A DNA stretch of 64,000 nucleotides from Oopsacas minuta (GCA_024704765.1 JAKMXF010000025.1:1-64000); one strand, 5' to 3'. Numbered from the stretch's first letter, positions 21,779 through 34,058 are shown. Notes: generated by a model from the letters alone, not told the origin. Program-made: numbers and translations.

Positions 21779-23828
21779 CAGTGGACCCTCGCTCATCCGA
21801 ACAGTAGAAAATACAGAATTTTTGGTTTAAAAATAATAAATTTCAATCGGAATTTGAAATTTTCATATGTGCATAGTAGTAATAGTAGTACTAGTACTAT
21901 AGTAGTAATGTTTCGTTCGGATTAGCGAAGTTTCTATTATAATTTACAATACCATAATCTGATTTGTAATACATATTAGTACTTATATTTATTCCTATAA
22001 TTACAAGAATATTTCAACATATTTTAGTACAATATTATCGCAATGGCGGAAAAGAAAAATATATAGCGTCCTCACAAAACACTTACTATCCATCAAAAGT
22101 TGAGTCTCCTTCATGACATTAATAAAAGATCGTACACCGTATTGTGCAATGGTATGGGATTGGGAGATCAACGATGTCTTCTATTGAGAAACAAGCTGAT
22201 GAACTGCGCGAGTAGAAAAGAAAGATGCTTGAAATGGTATTTAAGTGACCAGCCAAGACGATGAACTTGAGTTATGATGAAGAGCTGGAGAAAGCGGTGT
22301 ATTTTTGGTTTATACAACTGCGGGGAGAGGGTATTCCTATGGTGGTCCAATTTTACAGGCTAAAGCACGGGTTCTCGATCAACAAATACATAAACGACGT
22401 ATAGAGTCTAGTTCTAAAGTTTTTACTGCTTCAGCTGGTTGGATTTGGAGATTTTGTCCACGTCATAACATTCGGGAATTATCTCTTCAGGGAGAAAAAT
22501 TGTCAGCAGTACTGAAAAGTTTATTCTCGACTTCAATACCTTTATCAAGGATAGTGATTACAGCCTTGCACAAATATTTAATTACGATGAGACTGGTTTA
22601 TACTATAAGCTTTTCCCACAGAGATCTCTAGTTGGTCATTTTGAAAGATCTGCAAACGGACGGAAGACACAGAAATAAAGAGTGACTATTAGTGCGTGTT
22701 CTAATGCTTTGGGTAGAATCAAACTGCCATTACTTTTGATAGGTAAGTACAAAAGTCCTCGCTGTTTCAGCGGGATAAATAGAGAAATATTGCCTGTACT
22801 TAATGTCAGTCAGAAAAACGCTTTGGTTAACACAGTAATTTTTACAAATTGGTTTCACCAGAATTTCGTACCCTATGTCAAGACAAAGCTGAGTGAAATG
22901 AGCCTAGATCCTAGGGCAGTACTTTTACTTGATAATTGCTCTGCCCATCCAAATGAAGAAGATTTAGTTTCTAGTGAGGAAAAGTGATAGGGAAGTTTCT
23001 TCCACCTAATGTTACATCCCTAATTCAATATATGGACCAGGGTGTGTTGATCTCAATAAAGCGACATTATCGCTATAAGCTTCTTGACGTACTTGTCCTT
23101 AATGACACAGACATTGTCGCGTTTCTAAAAGGGATAAATATGTTAAAGATAATACGAAACATATCTTCAAGCTGGAATGAGATAACAGAAATAACACTTC
23201 GTCGATCTTGGGGTAAAATTTTTCCGATAGAGTCACATTCAGAGAACACAGAACTTGGAACGTCTAGTGAAATCCAACATACTGTCGACAATGATGGCTT
23301 TGTTACACTGTTTAACATAGGAGGCCAAGATATCAACGAGACTGAAATCAGTGAATGGCTAGAAGCTGATATTGCTGATAAGGGTTATGCTCATTTGACT
23401 GACCAAGAAATTGTAGAAAAGGTTACGAATCATGATGATTCAGAAAGTGAAGTAGAGGTAGATCACAACAGACATTGAGCTTGATTCAATATCTGTATGC
23501 TCTACATCAGTATCTAATAGCGATGCGATGAAATGTTTGATGGGTGTATTACTTGGCTTCAACAACAAAAGGAGGCTAATACATATAATTTATCTATACT
23601 TCATGGATTACGAGAGTGGCTGCAAAAAAGAGGCTGAGTAACTTGAAACAAATCCAATTGGATAGTTTTTTAATTAATTGTACTGTTTTTTAAAAAATTT
23701 TGAGTTGCAGAATGTTTATATTTCCCCATACGTATAAATGTATTACTTCACTAATACGAACAAATTCGCTAATTGGAACAGATTCCATGAATCGGATCAC
23801 CCCTGTTCGGATTAGCGAGCGTCTACTG
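21779..23828 (+). mobile_element. pogo/Tigger element
   Basis: Ends CAGTGGACCCTCGCTCATCC at the left and CAGTAGACGCTCGCTAATCC read inward at the right, both followed by gaacag, with TA at 21777-21778 and 23829-23830. Subterminal copies of the same motif occur at about 21907-21935 (tcggattagcgaag) and 23745-23775. Length 2050 bp. Confidence 0.92.
22043..23637 (+). pseudogene. pogo/Tigger transposase (jerky/CENP-B-like)
   Basis: Starts at ATG 22043 (MAEKKN). The first helix-turn-helix (TLTIHQKLSLLHDINKRS) is fragmented. The CENP-B-type domain is readable at 22344-22510 (ASAGWIWRFCPRHNIRELSL then QGEKLSA). The DDE core follows: NYDETGLYYKLFPQRSL (first D), a TAA at 22676-22678, RVTISACSNALGRIKLPLLL, VLLLDNCSAHPNEEDL (second D), a 1-nt shift at 22984, and GKFLPPNVTSLIQYMDQGVL (third D). 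An acidic tail (HDDSESEVEVD) and a last shifted segment with CITWLQQQKEANTYNLSILH end at TGA 23635-23637. Multiple lesions inactivate it. Confidence 0.9.
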
Positions 23829-23830
23829 TA

Positions 23831-24535
23831 TACAGAAGTAAGTATGTGTTGTTGCAAAGTTCCTTCCTTAGCATTCCACAAATTGCTCGTATGAGATACA
23901 ATTGAAGGGGTCAAGGTAGGCTTGGTGATATCATCTGATGAATAGGATGACTGACGTATTATGATGGCAAGCCTAGTACGTGCATTTCGATCTTTGCTAT
24001 TCTTCATAGAATTCAAGATAGTGATTTTGCATAGGGCTAATAATGTTGGTGGTCTATTCGGTTCCTGCTGGACAGTATGTGTAAATGACCTCAGGGGTAG
24101 TTGGTCAGGCAGAAGAAAGCTCAATACATTGTTCGATGAGTGAGTAGAGGTGATGATGTTGAGAAATCTCTTCTCTAAGTGTGTATGGACCATCGCTACA
24201 TCGAATAACTGCAGAGGCTTTCTAACTTTGGCTCGTGCCATTAGTGTGCCCTTTAGATTGTAAAGTTCCCATGCTGTTACCCTGGCTATACTTGGAGCAG
24301 TGCGGAATATTTTAGGCTGCTGGTCTACAATATACTTCCAAGTGAGGTGGTTAGAATATTTGGAGTACACCTGATAAACATATATCTGTTTAGAGCTATA
24401 CATAAATTTGCATAGGTAGCATTGTATTTGTACATACGTCATGGCTGTATATAAAGAAGTGATCTGCGAATGCGAAAGGGTACTGTTATGATTGTGTTGA
24501 TGACGATCACAATAATGAAGAGAAGCACAAAACAC
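23831..24535 (-). CDS. Unassigned open frame (~235 codons before the pogo boundary)
   Basis: A minus-strand frame runs from ATG 24535 across the pogo boundary to 23690 (281 codons). Only 24535-23831 is outside the transposon. It is the longest open frame here that is not clearly from a transposon. The middle reads KVRKPLQLFDVAMVHTHLEK and LLPDQLPLRSFTHTVQQEPN, then PPTLLALCKITIL, which faintly recalls a SOCS box, but the order of the motif's parts does not fit. There is no signal peptide or membrane segment. The N-terminal ~60 residues have a chance-like composition. It may be an old transposon piece, an exon or a chance frame. I give it no function. Confidence 0.25.
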
Positions 24536-24930
24536 CTCAATTTATAGATTTTACATTTGAAAGAAAATGTGTACACAGACAGTCTTCTATTGTGTCATCT
24601 ATGTTGCTATAATTAGTTAACTTGTTCACCAAAAGAACAACACTATTTTTAGTAGGTGATAGGATGAGTAAAGACATCACAAATACTACAGCAACAAGTA
24701 AAGACATAAGGCATGTATTGTATATGGCAGGGATGATGAGTATGGTTTGAAGGTGTTATAACAATTATAACTTACGTAGATTACTTCGTAGAGTTACTTC
24801 GGAGAATGAGACGGATACATAAACTCACCGATTAGTCGCGCTAATTGAATCCTCAAAAACCCTCCAGAGGATAAAGAATGATCAGATTACTCGAAAGCAT
24901 CAACACAGGTATTCTATTTTGAAGGAACTA
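24536..24930. other. Non-coding spacer
   Basis: No gene or repeat recognised. Confidence 0.4.
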
Positions 24931-25095
24931 TGGGGCCGTTCAAACGTTTATGTAATGCTTCCAAGGGGGAGGTAGTGTAACTGCAGCGTGACAATACCAT
25001 CTTTTTGTACTACAAAATGGCCTAAAGCGTGACACAGGGGGGAGTGAGTGATAATTTTCGGAAATTAGAGTTTACGTAACCTTTGAAATGCCCCA
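24931..25095. mobile_element. Small MITE with GGGGCCGTTCA-type ends
   Basis: Left TGGGGCCGTTCAAACGTTTA, right end read inward TTGGGGCATTTCAAAGGTTA; both continue into a tgtaatgc/cgtaaactc block. The interior carries two agcgtgacA repeats with G-rich runs. This layout matches arthropod MITEs with GGGCCGTTCA...TACGTAA termini. The target duplication is unclear. Confidence 0.55.
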
Positions 25096-25304
25096 ATTAA
25101 GTATAAATTTTATATGGTAATAGACATAATTTGAAGGAACCCAAGTATAAACTGTCTCCTTGCTATCAAACTATACCTGGATATTCGGCCCCAAGGATCC
25201 ATGATAAAACCATGTAAACTGTAAAGCGCACATCCCTTGTATTTCACATCTCAACCATGCATTTCTAGGAAACAGGGGCAGGTAAAATCAAAGGAAGATA
25301 CTGG

Positions 25305-25615
25305 AGATTGCGTGGCCGAGTGGTATACGTGATTGGTAGGTAGCAGACCCAGTAATCCAGAGATAGAGGAGTAGACTCGAGATGTGGATTGTTAGGGGGC
25401 CCTCGAAGCCATGTTGACAGGATTTGTTTGGGCCATGAAATTTCTCTCTATTAGTCGGTATGGAGAGCGTATAATTATTGGTAGGGACATGGCGCATTTG
25501 TCCTCACCAAGCCACTGTTGTCTACTCGTATGAGGGGTTACTGTGGTTGTTGATACTAACCCTGGGGTTTCAGCTCCCCTAGCAACCCACTAACTTCGCC
25601 TACGCTTACATATAT
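25305..25615 (+). repeat. Probable tRNA-derived SINE
   Basis: The head reads gcgtGGCCGAGTGGTatac, a good RNA polymerase III A box of Ser/Leu type. About 50 bp on, taatccagagatagaggagt leads to gactcgagat, a decayed B box. The order and spacing resemble a tRNA with an elongated middle. The following body is unrelated to tRNA and ends near 25610. No A tail is obvious. It is not a functional tRNA. Confidence 0.5.
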
Positions 25616-26056
25616 AATTCAGGAAAACAATTGAAAATCCAATAATTTCGAGAAATATCTTCAAGACAACAGCTCCTAGTGGGGTTGGTAATTATGGTAT
25701 TGTAGATATATTGAACAAAGAAAGATTTATGTGTATAGTTTAGCAGTCAACATGATAGAAAAGTTCAATTCTCTAATTATTCAGTTCAGGTTGAAATATC
25801 TTTACTTACAAATCCTAGATTTTACCATACTAACCTAATTGAAATATATTCCATCATCCAGTTTATACATTCACTTATCATACATGTAAGATACAATTAC
25901 AATTGACACAATTATGACATTAAGTTATTAGCAGGGTCTTTATTAGAATATACGTAAGTTGATGTATCAATACAATGAGAATACACATTTATGTCCTGAA
26001 GTAAAACTAAGATTTTCTTTATGACTCATGGAATGAATGGAAGGCAGTATATACTA
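25616..26056. other. Non-coding spacer
   Basis: Probably includes the 3' flank of the piggyBac-like gene; no terminal repeat could be fixed. TTAA at about 25920 is a possible, unproven boundary. Confidence 0.35.
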
Positions 26057-28629
26057 TTACAGGTCAGGAGTTTCATCAGATCCACTCAACTCGTCCTGTT
26101 GAATTGTTTCAATTACTTCCTCTATCAGATCAAACTCATCAAGTTGATTTGGAGTAATCTCTCCAGATAGATTGTCTTGTTGACTGGTTTCTAGGTTAGG
26201 GGGTAGAATTGATTGAATCTCTTCATCAGCCAAATGGCTAGGTTCATTTTGAGCATTCGGTATCAGAAGTTGCCTCAGATGTTCTCTGCCATAATCATAG
26301 CAGTAAGGCTGTTGACAGGCTAAGCAAGCCGTGTGACTGGTAATTTTACAAATTTGGCAATGTCCCTTTCGAAATTGACTTTTGAGATGAGTCATTTTGG
26401 CAATTGGTTGCACCTGATGCTGAATAATAGCATTTGTTGACTGTTGTGATGGAAGGACTGGATTGAAGGCGGATGTTTTGTATTTTCTTGATGTAAAGTT
26501 GCCACAGAAGGACGTGATTACACATTCTTTGAACCAGGCTAGCGTGTCTTTTCTCTTGCGGCCCTATTTCATTAATGTTTGCTTCCTATGAAATTTTCCA
26601 CAATATGTAGGCATTAACACATGCTGAATCAAGGATGTGAAGAAAAATTTGAGATGACCGCGTTTAGATGTGAGCTGAATAGCGTGGTGTTCTACCATGC
26701 GGTCATGCTTATCTACGCCTTTAGTATTGGTGGACTGGTATAGTCTTTCTTTCATATTGTAATTTGGCGTCACAAATATTCTAGTGATGAAATTGTTTAT
26801 CGTGTGAGGTTGGAATTGCTGGAACACAGTTCGTATTGAATACTACTTTCTTATCCTCGGTTCTATACTTCTTATCATCCCATACGAGGAGACAGAAGGG
26901 CTCACAGGCTTGTAGTTGATAGTGGGCCCTATTTTGGGCTTGTGCTGGATTGTAGCCTGGAACCTGAACCATTTATCTGCCCAAGTGAGAGGATGCATTT
27001 TGGTGACGAGATATTCTAGATCAGGTGTTAGTTTTTTGATGGTGAAGTGCCGACCATGCCAGTTCCTCGTGATCTTAGTAGGGTCGCCAGATCAAGATTG
27101 GAGAAGAATCTATCACAATTCATTATATGCCCGTTATCAAAGTATGGGTTGGCTAGCTGTAACATCACGTCCACCAACAGATTCTACAGTGGAGCCAGTA
27201 TATGTCCTGGGCTAGACTGTAACCGCAACAGATGGACCAGAGTTTGACGCCATATTTAGTTGGCTCCGCTTTGATATACTGACTGCCATAGAATTTGACT
27301 ATGATCTCGTCAATAGAGAGTGATCTAGCTGGTTGAAGTAGATTTGACGAGTTTTTATTGACTGCGGTAAGTAGTGTGCCAAGTTTCGCCCAAAGGGTAC
27401 TGCAGTGTTTAGGGATGGGCTCATTTGCTCATTGCTTGCGAAGTGCAACATCGGGAATAACTCTTCAAATCGATTACGCAATGAATGCCTTTTGAAGTAG
27501 GATAAATGGAATATATTTGAATCGGTGAAGCTACTTCGACGATTAGGCATCTGTACATGGGAGGTCCATAAGATGAGGCCAATAGAGCAACGAATCTCTT
27601 CATATGTCGGCTCTTTCCACTTGTATGGTGACAGATGAAATTTCATTTGTGTTCGGTACAACTTTGTTTGCTGCAGAATGCTCCTGAATTCATAGGGTCG
27701 GAATATGGCTTCAAAGTATTGGATTGGTTCATTACAGTCTAACAGGTAGATAACCTCTTCTGAGAGAGAGTGTTGTTGTGTTGGGGGAGTAGGATGTAGT
27801 TGGTGAGTCGGTTCTTTAATGGTTAGTGGCACTTTTTGGACTTTTCCTCTGGTTTCCTGATCACGTGTGCTGCATCCTCGAAAGGTTCGTGATAGTATGG
27901 GCTGCTTCTAGCTCTTCCGGTGTAATTACTGGATTTCCAATGTCAACAGCTGGGGATAGTATCGTTCTATGGGTGTTTCCAATTCGTCCATCCTTCTGCG
28001 ACGGTTTGTCTTCCCAATATGTATTCTAGTCTCTTTATTGGCTTCGATGGCGTACACTTGAAGATCAATGCGTTCCAGTCCAGATGGAGATTGTATAGGG
28101 TACTTTGTAACAAAGATGTGCCGTTTCTCAGAGTTCATTGATTTTTCAGAATGATACGTGGGAAATGGTTTTCTCGGGTCATAAATAGGCACAATGCTAT
28201 GTATTGCCAATGAGTGTAGGTATGCGAATCATCTACAGGATCACCAATATAGTTGATAAATGTCAAGCATTTCACTGATTTGGATGGTGGATTGTGTTGA
28301 AACGAATGGCGTTTAGCTTTTCTAGATACCGCTAGACTGAAAGAGTGCTTTCACTTAATAGGTGTACATGTGTCGGAAGTTTGTCCTGTTGAAAACGTTG
28401 TTACTGACTGATTGAGAACCTTATAATTCTCTGTTTCAATATTCGTGTCAGGATACTGGGATGAAGGGGTTGAGTGGATGTAGGGTTGTGGTAATGAGAA
28501 TGTTCGTTGAGTAGTTGGGCTAGTAAGAGGTGAATCTAAGGGATACGTACAGTAGGTAGGATCGGATGTAGTAGGGGAGAAGAGAGGAGTTTGGAGAAAG
28601 CCATACAATTCATCATCTTCACTAGACAC
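26057..28629 (-). pseudogene. piggyBac-like transposase
   Basis: Minus-strand gene in at least six frame pieces. 28629-28351 is a Ser/Pro/Thr-rich leader; 28210-27926 is uncharacterised. 27832-27299 holds the DDE_Tnp_1_7 start: YLLDCNEPIQYFEAIFRP, YKWKEPTYEEIRCSIGLILW and LFPMLHFASNEQMSP. Near 27310-27240 follow LSIDEIIVKFYGSQ (first D) and KYGVKLWSICCGY. Near 27130-27060 comes HIINCDRFFSNLDLATLL (second D). VWDDKKYRTEDKKVVFNT lies near 26890 and TKGVDKHDRMVEHHA near 26730. The C terminus (26413-26057) has the cysteine-rich cluster CQICKITSHTACLACQ followed by a long acidic tail ending SGSDETPDL. Domain order and length (~600-700 codons) fit piggyBac. TTAA-flanked ends were not located. Confidence 0.88.
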
Positions 28630-30461
28630 ATTTAAATCTTCATCATAGGATTGATGGCAATCTTGTATTTCAGTGGACTATAGGGAAAATATACTAAAAG
28701 ACGCAGAGGTACATCTAAAAGTGGGTAGGGCAATACGCTGTAAGATAGAGGTACATCTGTAGTTAGTACGTTTAATATACCAAAGGGACTTTCTCTAAAT
28801 GTAACAACATCTAAACGTGCATTAGAGAAAACCCTCAAAGACTGATCAATCCAAATTTAGAATTTCGTGTATTTTAGTCATTATCTACGTTTCGGAAATG
28901 AATCAACTGTTTTAGTTCTCCTTCGATTCATGTATATACATATATTTATAATTGTATTTTGTATAAACTCCCTATCTATAAGTATTGGAACTCCATCCCC
29001 AATTGCCACATCATGCCAATATGCACGCTAGTTTATTTGCATAATCTATTGATGTTTATAAACATTTATGACCATTATTACACCTGAAACGATGGAAAAA
29101 CTATACTGTTATACTTTCTGTCAAACCACGAAGTATTTCACATACTTTCGTAGTGTTCCCCTTGTTCCACAAGTGATAGAATATCCCAATACTTCAAGTA
29201 GTAGTGCATATATATATATAGATATATACATACATATCACTAATACACTGCATGAATATATTGTTTCATTATTGTAACTAGCACAACAGCATTTTTTCAT
29301 TGTATATACCCATTATACGAATGCACATAAAACTCTGTAACAATGTATTACTCGGATATTATGGTTTTCTAATAATGTAATGTTGTTTAGGGACCATGGA
29401 ACAAATTCAATGAAATTAGGAATCAATAGTTGTGCTGATAAACGATGGATAATTATTTTTTCAATATTTCTTCTTTTTTGTAATTGATATATTTCTGAAT
29501 CGTTTGAAACTTTCGGAAGTTTTACTATATACCAATTGAAACGTTATGACCCTAAATGGGAAATTTTCATTGAGTTTCAGTGAAAATTGAAATCGTTTAA
29601 GAGAATAATTATTGGAGTTAGTAATTTTACTATAATATTGGATTCCTGATTCATAATCATTCTCAGGGTGTATGGGTTTAGTAGAAAATAATAGGTTTTT
29701 CGGAAATTTCAAAATGTAAATAATCTCCTGAAAAATCTAACGAGCTGTAGCATTTTGAAATAACACCTAAAATTATTGGGACGAATTCGGTTAATATGGA
29801 CTTCAGTCTTATCCTCAAATTCCTCAGGAGCGTCACTAGTAATAATTATGTCGAAACACAGATTGTCTATTTCATGAAATTATCAGCAAACACATATGTC
29901 AAATTACTTTCTAAGGAATTTACCATCCAGAATGTGAGTACAAATGTTTTCACATTGACCTATTTCAAGATAAAACTTCCAGATTCACAAATTGTATTGC
30001 TATATGAAACAGTTAAAAATCAGACTAATCTAGCAAAATGTTTTCTTATATTCACTATTAAATGTTGACTTAACTAGGAGGAGAGAAATGGGACCTGGGT
30101 TCATTTACCAAACTTTCAACTCGAACAAGAAATTCAGCATATGTATTTTCTAACACTGTAATTCATGAGAGTCAAACTCTGCCCTTTTTCAGTTGCCCAA
30201 GTAATGAAAATGCTCAAAGTCTCTCCACTTAAAATACATATTTCTTGCCAAAATACTGATATTGCAAACTATGTTGAGGATGCGACATGACCAACCACAA
30301 GACTAAGTAAGAGTGAACTACATTCAGCAATGCTTTTACTATATATAACCTGTGTATAAATACTATTTTGCCTCCATACCAGTTTAACCAACATTTATCC
30401 ATTGAGTTGTATATATAATACAACATATAAATCAGGGCTTCATTCATCTACGTAGAGTTAG
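28630..30461. other. AT-rich non-coding stretch
   Basis: No gene recognised. Short frames at 29461-29712 and 29796-30068 have low-complexity, A/T-driven composition. A short TA-rich simple stretch lies at 29207-29240. Confidence 0.45.
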
Positions 30462-30620
30462 CCAACCCTCGCACCCTAAGTGTGTATAGATTAAATTTCG
30501 CGCACCCTAATGTATTATGAACATGGGGATAGCTCCTCATATATGTCATTTTTCGCGCATTTCATAATAATTTATCAAAGATCACATGAGGGGTACCCAG
30601 AAAACAGGCTGAGATAAATA
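30462..30620 (+). repeat. R2 dispersed repeat, copy 1
   Basis: Contains gcaccctaatgtattatgaa, catggggatagc and tgtcatttttcgcgc. The same text occurs inverted at about 60355-60475. No coding content. Confidence 0.7.
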
Positions 30621-30755
30621 TATCATACTATTTAGTGTAATTTTTGGTCCCTTGAATGTCCATAAACAAACCTGACTAGTAAATATTAGGTAGCGCCACC
30701 CTGTCTACGCCCCTAATTCGAAATAACTTGACTAACTAGGGTGTACTTTAGTAGA

Positions 30756-30900
30756 CAGGGGCGGCGCAAACGGCCAGGCCAGTCAGGCTGTAGCCTGGCC
30801 ATATTATAATATGGCATGTCCTATTGTATGACCAGGCCTGACCAAATTCCAAATGGTAACCAATGGCCTGGCCAACATTCAGTAACTTCTGCCGCCCTTG
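30756..30900. mobile_element. Small palindromic MITE, hAT-like
   Basis: Ends CAGGGGCGGCGCAAACGGCC and, read inward, CAAGGGCGGCAGAAGTTACT. The interior is built from inverted ggccaggcc and gcctggcc blocks around ttataatat. Flanking agta motifs are suggestive of, but do not prove, an 8-bp duplication. Confidence 0.6.
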
Positions 30901-31004
30901 AGTACGAATTAAATAAGTTTACAGCTCATTACGGTTAGTCAATAAAATGGTATCTTTGTATAGTAGAACGTACTCCAGTAAAAGAATTTTCGGATGGATC
31001 ATTT

Positions 31005-31110
31005 AGAATTACAAGCAAGGGAAGACGGGCACCCGAGGAAGCGGTGTTACGGGGGGTGTTTGGGAGTAGTTACGGCCAGGGCCGGCGGAACAGAGGCAGC
31101 CTCAACTTTC
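31005..31110. repeat. Junction of two hAT-type ends
   Basis: gggagtagttacggc ends one element (complement of the GCCGTAACTAC hAT terminus also seen at about 46092), and CAGGGCCGGCGGAACAGAGG immediately begins another. Neither partner end is nearby. Confidence 0.45.
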
Positions 31111-31324
31111 ATGTGAATCTTTTGGTACTTAAAATTTCGCGGGCGTATTTCGCGAAAATAATTTGTGACCTTTTGATATAATTCAGTTTTGCATATTTGA
31201 GTGATGTGTTTGACATCGAGTTCAAGCGGAGGATCTTCTATAGTATAATTACAATTTTCTTATAAATTACGACGAGCTTTAGCTCGTCGCTTCGCGTTGA
31301 ACTCTGCCCATTGCGCCTCGAGGT

Positions 31325-32930
31325 CAGTGCCGGATTTACCATTAGGCTAAGTAGGCTATAACCTTCGGGCCACATATAAAATGGTCGTTCTTAGAGACTA
31401 AAATTTCTAAATTAGAAATATAGTTTCAATTCGATCTTAAGAAGTTGAACTCCCTATCAATAATGAACACAGTGTGGCAAAATGGCGATTATGGGTAATA
31501 GATACTCACACTGAAGATATTTGTTAAAATGTTATCATATATAGTAAATCTAAATCGACATAGTAGATTTCAAAAATAGCATTAGATTTTTAGTTGCACT
31601 TCTAGAAATGGGACTATGAAGTAATTTGATATAATTAATGATTATGGTTCGAGAATAAATGAGTTCTAAATTTGTGAGTGTTTTATACCAGCCAGCCCTA
31701 TTCATTGATAAACTTGAATAACAATGGGTATACTGAATTCATTTGTGCATTTGATACTTCATAAAATGATACTAATGAATTAGAAATACAGTACTATAAA
31801 ATATTATAACGAAAATAAAATATTCAAATTATGTTTCTTCCGAAAGGGCGTGATGTCAAGAAAAGCATAAGTGGGCGCCTTTGGGCGGGTCTAGAAATTA
31901 TTGAAAATGAAATTTAGAAAGACATACTATGCGAAATTGTCAACTATTCAACTTGAAATTATTTGCATTGTAAGATCGGGGACCTAAAAGTAGGTCAAGG
32001 AGCTGAAATATGGATAAAAATAGACTGCTAAAAATGCTAAAGAATGAAAATTAAACATTTAAATTGTTTTGCAAACGAGTTCAAATTAATCACAAATTGT
32101 ACACGAATACTGATAAATGCCATTGAATTACTAAAAATCCTGGAATGCTGAAATATCGCAAGGGTATTTGAAGAATAAATATTGTGGTTTTCAGGTTTTC
32201 AAATTTCAAATTTTAGCCTAAGTTTGAGACTTTGGTTAGACTTGTTATAAGTTCATTAAATAACGGATAATAACATATTTCTATGTTTGAGATTGTGTAG
32301 AATCGAATGCACACATTAATTTTGGTAAATAGCGAAGTCAAATTTTCACCTATTTCCGAGTAGTTCCACACTGTGATAGACTCCGGAACACCATTACATT
32401 GATTTTAGTATAATTTGGAAAGCTGTTTTAGATTTAATTATTTCAATATTCTAGATCATTCTTTCATTCCAATATTTTCTATGGTTTTATTCTAGAATTC
32501 CTAACTAGATTATTAATTAATATTCTAGCACTTCGAAATCTCTATTTGCTTGATTTAGTGGTTCTAATCAGTTCTAGAAAAGTGTACATTCTTCTTTCGC
32601 GTGATTTCAAAACTCAATTCATTATTTTATTAATGGGTGAATAATTGCTAATGTATCAATAGGCTGACTTTATGAAAAAATGACATTGTCATGTCATAGA
32701 TTAGTTCATTTTATACATTGTTTACTTTTGAAATATGTTATAGTAACCATCATGCCATTTCAGGTTAGTCATTTTTCCCACCCAATAATGACACAGACCC
32801 CTACACTGTAAAATATGGCACTTTCTAATTTGTAAATAATTGAGTTTGGGGGCACCGACCAATGTCGACCATGTTTCGTGCCACTTGTATGGTCCAGCCT
32901 TCGGCCCACTCCAGGGTTAATCCGGCCCTG
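31325..32930. mobile_element. Non-autonomous hAT-like element (CAGKGCCGGATT ends)
   Basis: Left end CAGTGCCGGATTTACCATTA and right end read inward CAGGGCCGGATTAACCCTGG. The flanks tcgaggt (31318-31324) and ccgaggt (32931-32937) resemble a decayed duplication. The interior is AT-rich, non-coding, and carries a Transib-like MITE. Related solo ends occur near 39865 and 55670. Confidence 0.65.
31468..32375. mobile_element. Transib-like non-autonomous element
   Basis: Begins CACAGTGTGGCAAAATGGCG and ends, read inward, CACAGTGTGGAACTACTCGG. The left end repeats the layout of the 8.1-kb Transib: heptamer, 8 nt, then TGGCGATTATGGG. The next ~100 bp resemble text inside that Transib (atagtaaatc...cgacatagtagatttcaaaa). 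Flanking pentamers atgaa and ataga match only partly. No coding capacity. Confidence 0.55.
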
Positions 32931-33069
32931 CCGAGGTATCCATAATTCTCCAAATTGAGGGACCCTTTGAGTATTATTGTATAGATATATTTAGAACAAT
33001 GTAATTCACAAGTATACGTATATGGCACATTTATTATTGAAATATTCTGTAAGATCAACCCCCTTTGTA

Positions 33070-33600
33070 GCCATTGAGAGCAAGTATCTAAGAAAATTTG
33101 AGATATTGCTAATTGTTTCCTGTACATTAATAAAAACAACAATATATTTACATATCAACGGACAAACAAACAACAATTGAGAGTTAATCATGCAGATGTT
33201 GTTTACAATACCATATTCAGACTCAGCATACTCGATTACCCCAGTATAGCCGTTGAAAGTATGATTCTACTTCAATTTTGAATTTTGTTTACTTTATATT
33301 CATAAAAACAACAATAAATTTACATATGATTTCTCCAAAAGTGTGGAAATCAGATTCAGCATGTTAGATATATTTAGTGCAGTTTTATTGAATTCTATTT
33401 ACTTCCCTGATAAACACGATAAAACATAGTTATGTGACAATTTAAAAATTGCACACTGAAAATCCTTTCCTTGACAACAAACAAACAAACAACAATTGAG
33501 ATTTTTTATATCGATTACAAAACTAGATGTATTTATTTGATCACTTAGCTTGAACTGCCATAACTTATGCTCAACTTTGATTTGCATTGATAACAAATGT
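33070..33600 (+). repeat. R1 repeat cluster
   Basis: At least two consecutive units, with taataaaaacaacaat at about 33128 and tcataaaaacaacaat at about 33299, roughly 171 bp apart. Between them lie cagactcagcatactcgatt and accccagtatagccgttga. The cluster ends with acaaacaaacaaacaacaat. It borders the MULE target site. Confidence 0.7.
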
Positions 33601-33610
33601 AATCTCTAGG

Positions 33611-34058
33611 ACGAGGGTGTAGTTGGCTGAATATTCGACCAGCAGTACTTCAACCATTAATTTGACCAACTTCCCATAGTCAGAATGTAAATATTTTTTG
33701 GCCATTCGAAAGAAGAAATACGGACGTTTCTGAAATAAATTTATATTTTATAAACTTTAATTTTTTCTAATAGAAATTGGTGTATCTAACCAGCAGTAGT
33801 TCACATATGAATTTAGTATACTTAAACAAATTATTTTTTCCTGAAATCATGGGCATGTATTCCTGCTGTATGGACGTTTATGTGTTTAAAATATATAGCA
33901 AAATAAGCAAAACTTTTTGAGATATTTACATTTGAAAACTGGCTTGTTAGAATCGAGTCTCTATTAGATTTGTACTAAGCACACAAATTTAATGAAACAT
34001 TCTAATCCATTCTAACTATAGTAACGCATATAGATTACTGCAATATCAACTGTTTGAT
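33611..34058 (+). repeat. MULE terminal inverted repeat, left
   Basis: Outer edge acgagggtgt, inner edge near tatcaactgtttgat. A few substitutions and small indels separate it from the right copy, suggesting a fairly recent insertion compared with the decay of the gene inside. Confidence 0.9.

Noticed and set aside
23900-24200. SOCS-box-like PPTLLALCKITIL motif
   Set aside because: The expected LPLP-type segment does not follow the C-x-x-x-I part, so the order does not fit a SOCS box.
25305-25390. Functional tRNA gene
   Set aside because: A and B boxes are recognisable but no cloverleaf with paired acceptor stem can be formed; a SINE head is the better reading.
29461-30068. Two frames of 83 and 90 codons
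   Set aside because: A/T-driven composition with no recognisable domain.
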